The notes beneath the pieces are model-generated. The model worked only from the letters and a program-made list of their open reading frames with translations, was not told the DNA's origin and ran no database searches. From Paludibacter sp. (GTDB lineage Bacteria; Bacteroidota; Bacteroidia; Bacteroidales; Paludibacteraceae), in NCBI GenBank assembly GCA_030655595.1, contig JAUSNQ010000099.1, positions 1-16,435 of the forward strand: a stretch of 16,435 nucleotides of DNA. Direction: 5' to 3'. Positions 16,355 to 16,435 of this stretch are shown in pieces. Positions within the stretch are counted from its first letter, which is position 1, and each line of letters opens with the position of its first letter. A program made the translations under genes and the position numbers.

Positions 16355-16435
16355 CTAATGTTTCGATAAAAACATACTCATATCAACATCCGAAGGAATC
16401 TTGAGTTTCTTCCTGATTCTATATTTCTTAGACTC
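16355..16435 (-). CDS. C-terminal end of a probable LuxR-type helix-turn-helix regulator (partial)
   Basis: The last 26 codons before a TAG at 16355-16357 read ESKKYRIRKKLKIPSDVDMS and then MFLSKH; the gene starts beyond the window. The YRIRKKL segment followed by a D-containing loop and a final LS-like hydrophobic helix matches the end of GerE/LuxR-type DNA-binding domains in Bacteroidota regulators, where the recognition helix is followed by RxRxKL and a short tail. Only the final helices are visible, so the call rests on this short match. Confidence 0.5.
   Translation of the reverse strand, partial: ESKKYRIRKKLKIPSDVDMSMFLSKH

Overview
The window looks like a chromosomal segment from a member of the Bacteroidota, probably Bacteroidales-like. 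Several upstream regions carry the promoter signature of that phylum (TTTG, about 19 bases, TAnnTTTG). The start codons I inspected lack clear Shine-Dalgarno sequences. The proteins have Bacteroidota flavour: zinc-free type B L31, a patatin fused to a BamA-like barrel, TonB-dependent receptors and relaxed lipoboxes. No tRNA, rRNA, CRISPR array, transposase or phage gene was seen, and the gene order looks like ordinary, stable chromosome.

Layout. (1) 1-2163 (+) is the C-terminal part of a TamB-like envelope protein, truncated by the window edge. A very long hairpin at 2179-2243 separates it from the convergent L31 gene. (2) 2267-5193 (-) holds rpmE2 with its own promoter, a DMT/EamA transporter, truA and purU. 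purU and truA share one base (TAATG), and a clear promoter lies upstream of purU. (3) 5284-7643 (-) holds a Blc-like lipocalin lipoprotein and a long-chain acyl-CoA synthetase, both linked to lipid or membrane maintenance. (4) 7644-7985 is a divergent control region that includes a long, structured leader for the DEAD-box RNA helicase at 7986-9920 (+). The helicase ends in a bidirectional terminator at 9932-9969. (5) 9975-13447 (-) is a two-gene unit: an N-terminal cytochrome c fused to a PQQ-dependent sugar dehydrogenase, followed with a one-base overlap by a TonB-dependent receptor. (6) 13646-15826 (+) is a PlpD-like patatin with a POTRA domain and an outer-membrane barrel. (7) 15875-16234 (-) is a small stand-alone PAS-like protein, and 16355-16435 (-) is the last 26 codons of what is probably a LuxR-type regulator.

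The most interesting unit is (5). The dehydrogenase needs PQQ, no PQQ biosynthesis gene is visible here, and the receptor is translationally coupled to the enzyme. This makes the receptor a good candidate for an outer-membrane importer of PQQ, or of the enzyme's substrate. The heme domain fused to the enzyme implies periplasmic electron transfer and a respiring lifestyle (aerobic or microaerobic) rather than that of a strictly fermentative gut Bacteroides.
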